Of a DNA stretch of 41,402 nt, positions 39,886 to 41,402 are shown piece after piece; the first letter of the stretch is position 1, and each line of letters starts with the position of its first letter. A program made the position numbers and the translations under genes. This DNA comes from Anaerotruncus sp. (GTDB taxonomy: Bacteria; Bacillota; Clostridia; Oscillospirales; Ruminococcaceae), in contig JAETRV010000024.1 in the NCBI GenBank assembly GCA_021770005.1, positions 1 through 41,402 on the forward strand. The letters run 5' to 3'. The notes under the pieces are model-generated. The model had not been told where the DNA came from, did not search any database, and worked only from the letters and a program-made list of their open reading frames with translations.

Positions 39886-41250
39886 ATGAATGACGTTCAG
39901 TTTGCATGGCAGGAAGAATTCAACATCGGAGTGAGCAGCATCGACCGGGAACACCGGCAGCTTTTCAGGATTATCAACAAACTTTTCGCACTCCGGAAAG
40001 AGGAAAAAGACGACCAGTGGGCCTGTCAGGAAGCGATTAAATTTTTCAAAGCACATGCGGTACGGCACTTTGCAGATGAGGAAAGCTACATGGAGTCGAT
40101 CGACTACAGCGACCTAGAGCAGCACCGGCGTGCACATAGAGGGTTCCGGGAAAACACGCTCCCTGCACTCGAACAGGAGCTGGAACGCACAGACTATGCC
40201 TCCGATGCAGTAGACCATTTCCTGGGCGTCTGCGCCGGGTGGCTGATCGGGCACACTATGACAGAGGACGCCGCTATTGTGGGAGGGCGGATCACCAAGT
40301 GGAAAAACCTTCTGCCCGAGCAGGAACTCAAAGCCTTGGAAAAGCTGATTATCCAGCTTGTGTTCGATATGTTCCATCTGGAATCGCAGCTGGTCAGCGA
40401 TGTATACGGAGGGGAAAAGTTCGGAAGAGGGGTCTATTACCGTCTGGTTTATGGGATTGGGCAAGGAAAGGAAACACAGGAGATCCTGCTGGTCTTTGAG
40501 GAAAAACTGCTGATCAACACCGTTGGGAAGGTCATGGGGATCAAAACAAATAAGCTGGACACCATGTTAATCAATGCCAGCCGGTATGTGGCGCAGCAAT
40601 TTGCCGGACGTATTATCGAGCATCTCCCGAACGCCAAAGAGTATAAGCTGAAAGAGGATAACCTTCTGTCATACGATCAGTTTCAAAAGGTGTTCGAGAC
40701 CGAGAAACCGCAGGTCAGCTTGCTGTTTAACACTGGGGGCTCTGGTTATTTCTCCTATTGCGCCATCGCGCCCCACCTGTTCCAAAGTAACGTTGGTATC
40801 CCTCTTGAGCATGAAAATGCCATGAACGAGGTCAAGAAATATCTGGAAAAACGTGAGAAAGAGGAAATCCTCTGTCAAAAGCCGAAGGTGCTTGTGGTAG
40901 ACGATTCTGTCACCGTACGTCAGGGGATCAAGCAGCTGCTAGGCTCGGATTATGAGGTTGCATTGGCTGAATCTGGCGTGGCCGCCATCCGCACCATCAC
41001 CTTGAACCGCCCGGACCTGATCCTGCTGGACTACGAAATGCCGGTTTGCGACGGCAGCCAGGTATTGGAAATGCTCCGCTCGGAAAAGGAATTTGCAAAT
41101 ATTCCGGTAATTTTCCTGACTGGCAGGAGAGATCGGGAAAGTATGATAAAGGTTATGCCTCTAAAGCCGTCGGGTTACCTTCTGAAAAACTCCAAACCTG
41201 CGGATATTAAAAAATCCATCGACGCTTTCTTCGAAAAGAAAAAGGACTGA
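39886..41250 (+). CDS. Hemerythrin / CheX-like / response-regulator receiver fusion
   Basis: A 454-residue, probably cytoplasmic, three-domain protein. Residues 1-135 are a bacteriohemerythrin: REHRQLFRIIN, HAVRHFADEESYM, QHRRAHRGF and IGHTMTEDA supply the His/Glu/Asp ligands of a di-iron oxygen-binding site. Residues about 145-310 resemble a CheX/CheC-type domain (LLINTVGKVMGIKTNKLDTM, ASRYVAQQFAGRI), though the phosphatase E-x2-N residues are not evident. Residues about 325-450 are a receiver with VVDDS, phospho-acceptor in LLLDYEMP, Thr in FLTG and Lys in LKPSGY. It plausibly links O2 or NO sensing to chemotaxis. AAGGAGG precedes the ATG. No terminator is seen before the window ends. Confidence 0.88.
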   Translation: MNDVQFAWQEEFNIGVSSIDREHRQLFRIINKLFALRKEEKDDQWACQEAIKFFKAHAVRHFADEESYMESIDYSDLEQHRRAHRGFRENTLPALEQELERTDYASDAVDHFLGVCAGWLIGHTMTEDAAIVGGRITKWKNLLPEQELKALEKLIIQLVFDMFHLESQLVSDVYGGEKFGRGVYYRLVYGIGQGKETQEILLVFEEKLLINTVGKVMGIKTNKLDTMLINASRYVAQQFAGRIIEHLPNAKEYKLKEDNLLSYDQFQKVFETEKPQVSLLFNTGGSGYFSYCAIAPHLFQSNVGIPLEHENAMNEVKKYLEKREKEEILCQKPKVLVVDDSVTVRQGIKQLLGSDYEVALAESGVAAIRTITLNRPDLILLDYEMPVCDGSQVLEMLRSEKEFANIPVIFLTGRRDRESMIKVMPLKPSGYLLKNSKPADIKKSIDAFFEKKKD

Positions 41251-41291
41251 TAGCTTCATTTCGGGAATACGTGGGAAACCTCAGATCAATC

Positions 41292-41402
41292 AAAACCACC
41301 AGTTGAACTGGTGGTATGCACTAGCCCTAGAAGGGCATATTACAGGCATACCCCTTAAGGGGTATCGAAAGGTCTAACAACCGCATTACTATTACAGGCC
41401 GC
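41292..41402. mobile_element. Hairpin-rich sequence resembling an IS200/IS605-family end, truncated
   Basis: Three perfect short inverted repeats follow each other: ACCACCAGTT/AACTGGTGGT (41295-41315), GCCCTAGAAGGGC (41324-41336) and ATACCCCTTAAGGGGTAT (41348-41365). Subterminal hairpins of this kind, with a CCACCAGTT-type stem, occur at the ends of IS200/IS605 elements, which lack terminal inverted repeats. No transposase is visible because the window stops, so this is a tentative call. Confidence 0.4.

Noticed and set aside
1-41402. CRISPR array, phage module or toxin-antitoxin pair
   Set aside because: No regularly spaced direct repeats, phage structural genes or paired small toxin-like ORFs were seen on either strand.

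Overview
The window reads as a GC-rich, motile, anaerobic Firmicute of the Clostridia, most likely Oscillospiraceae-like. The grounds are a flagellin gene, a CIRCE-controlled clpB, a MecA-type adaptor, a sigma-54 enhancer-binding regulator, an Rnf-type operon, TTG/GTG starts with strong AGGAGG ribosome binding sites, and consensus -35/-10 promoters with 17-base spacers. This is inference from gene content, because no taxonomic marker is present.

Layout. 1-1503: 3' part of a flagellin gene, then tandem terminators. 1634-5803: a self-contained drug-efflux-type operon, with a MarR repressor whose likely operator overlaps its promoter and two half-transporters forming a heterodimeric ABC exporter. 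5822-9221: a PAT-like acetyltransferase and clpB, both on the minus strand. 9341-11465: an AGCS amino-acid symporter coupled to a YjjG-type HAD phosphatase. 11497-13156: a yybP-ykoY-like (Mn2+) riboswitch with a terminator, in front of an OadB-family sodium-pump subunit and a 45-residue OadG-like peptide. 13180-14994: a GPH-type sugar symporter and a small membrane protein.

15131-26468 is a sigma-54-controlled island. A minus-strand operon encodes a PatB/MalY C-S lyase, an AbgT-family importer, an M24 peptidase, a CoA-disulfide reductase with a rhodanese domain and a cysteine desulfidase. A dedicated enhancer-binding protein follows, and an M20 amidohydrolase faces the other way. Two sigma-54 promoters and three copies of a shared 14-base motif tie the parts together. 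The best reading is import and breakdown of acylated or peptide-bound cysteine, cystine or S-conjugates to sulfide, pyruvate and ammonia.

26486-29712: a DHHW protein, an MBOAT acyltransferase and a DUF4358 lipoprotein, a likely envelope-polysaccharide acylation set. 29840-31198: DUF3842 and biotin-protein ligase. 31244-31724: a four-gene tRNA cluster (Gly-Arg-His-Gln, minus strand). 31827-33174: rpe and convergent mecA.

33226-39620 is the most unusual stretch. It is an intact operon of RnfC, RnfD, RnfE and RnfA homologues without RnfB or RnfG, followed by a membrane-anchored DUF4015 protein and a CBM9-like protein. By eye, the residues that carry redox cofactors in normal Rnf are replaced: the glycine-rich flavin/NADH loop in RnfC, the flavin-threonine motif in RnfD, and the four [2Fe-2S] cysteines of RnfA and RnfE. 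Two ferredoxin-like 4Fe-4S motifs in RnfC are kept. This looks like a repurposed, electron-transfer-altered Rnf relative.

39644-41250: a structured leader with two mutually exclusive hairpins ahead of a hemerythrin/CheX-like/receiver fusion. 41292-41402: a run of hairpins resembling an IS200/IS605-type end, cut by the window edge.
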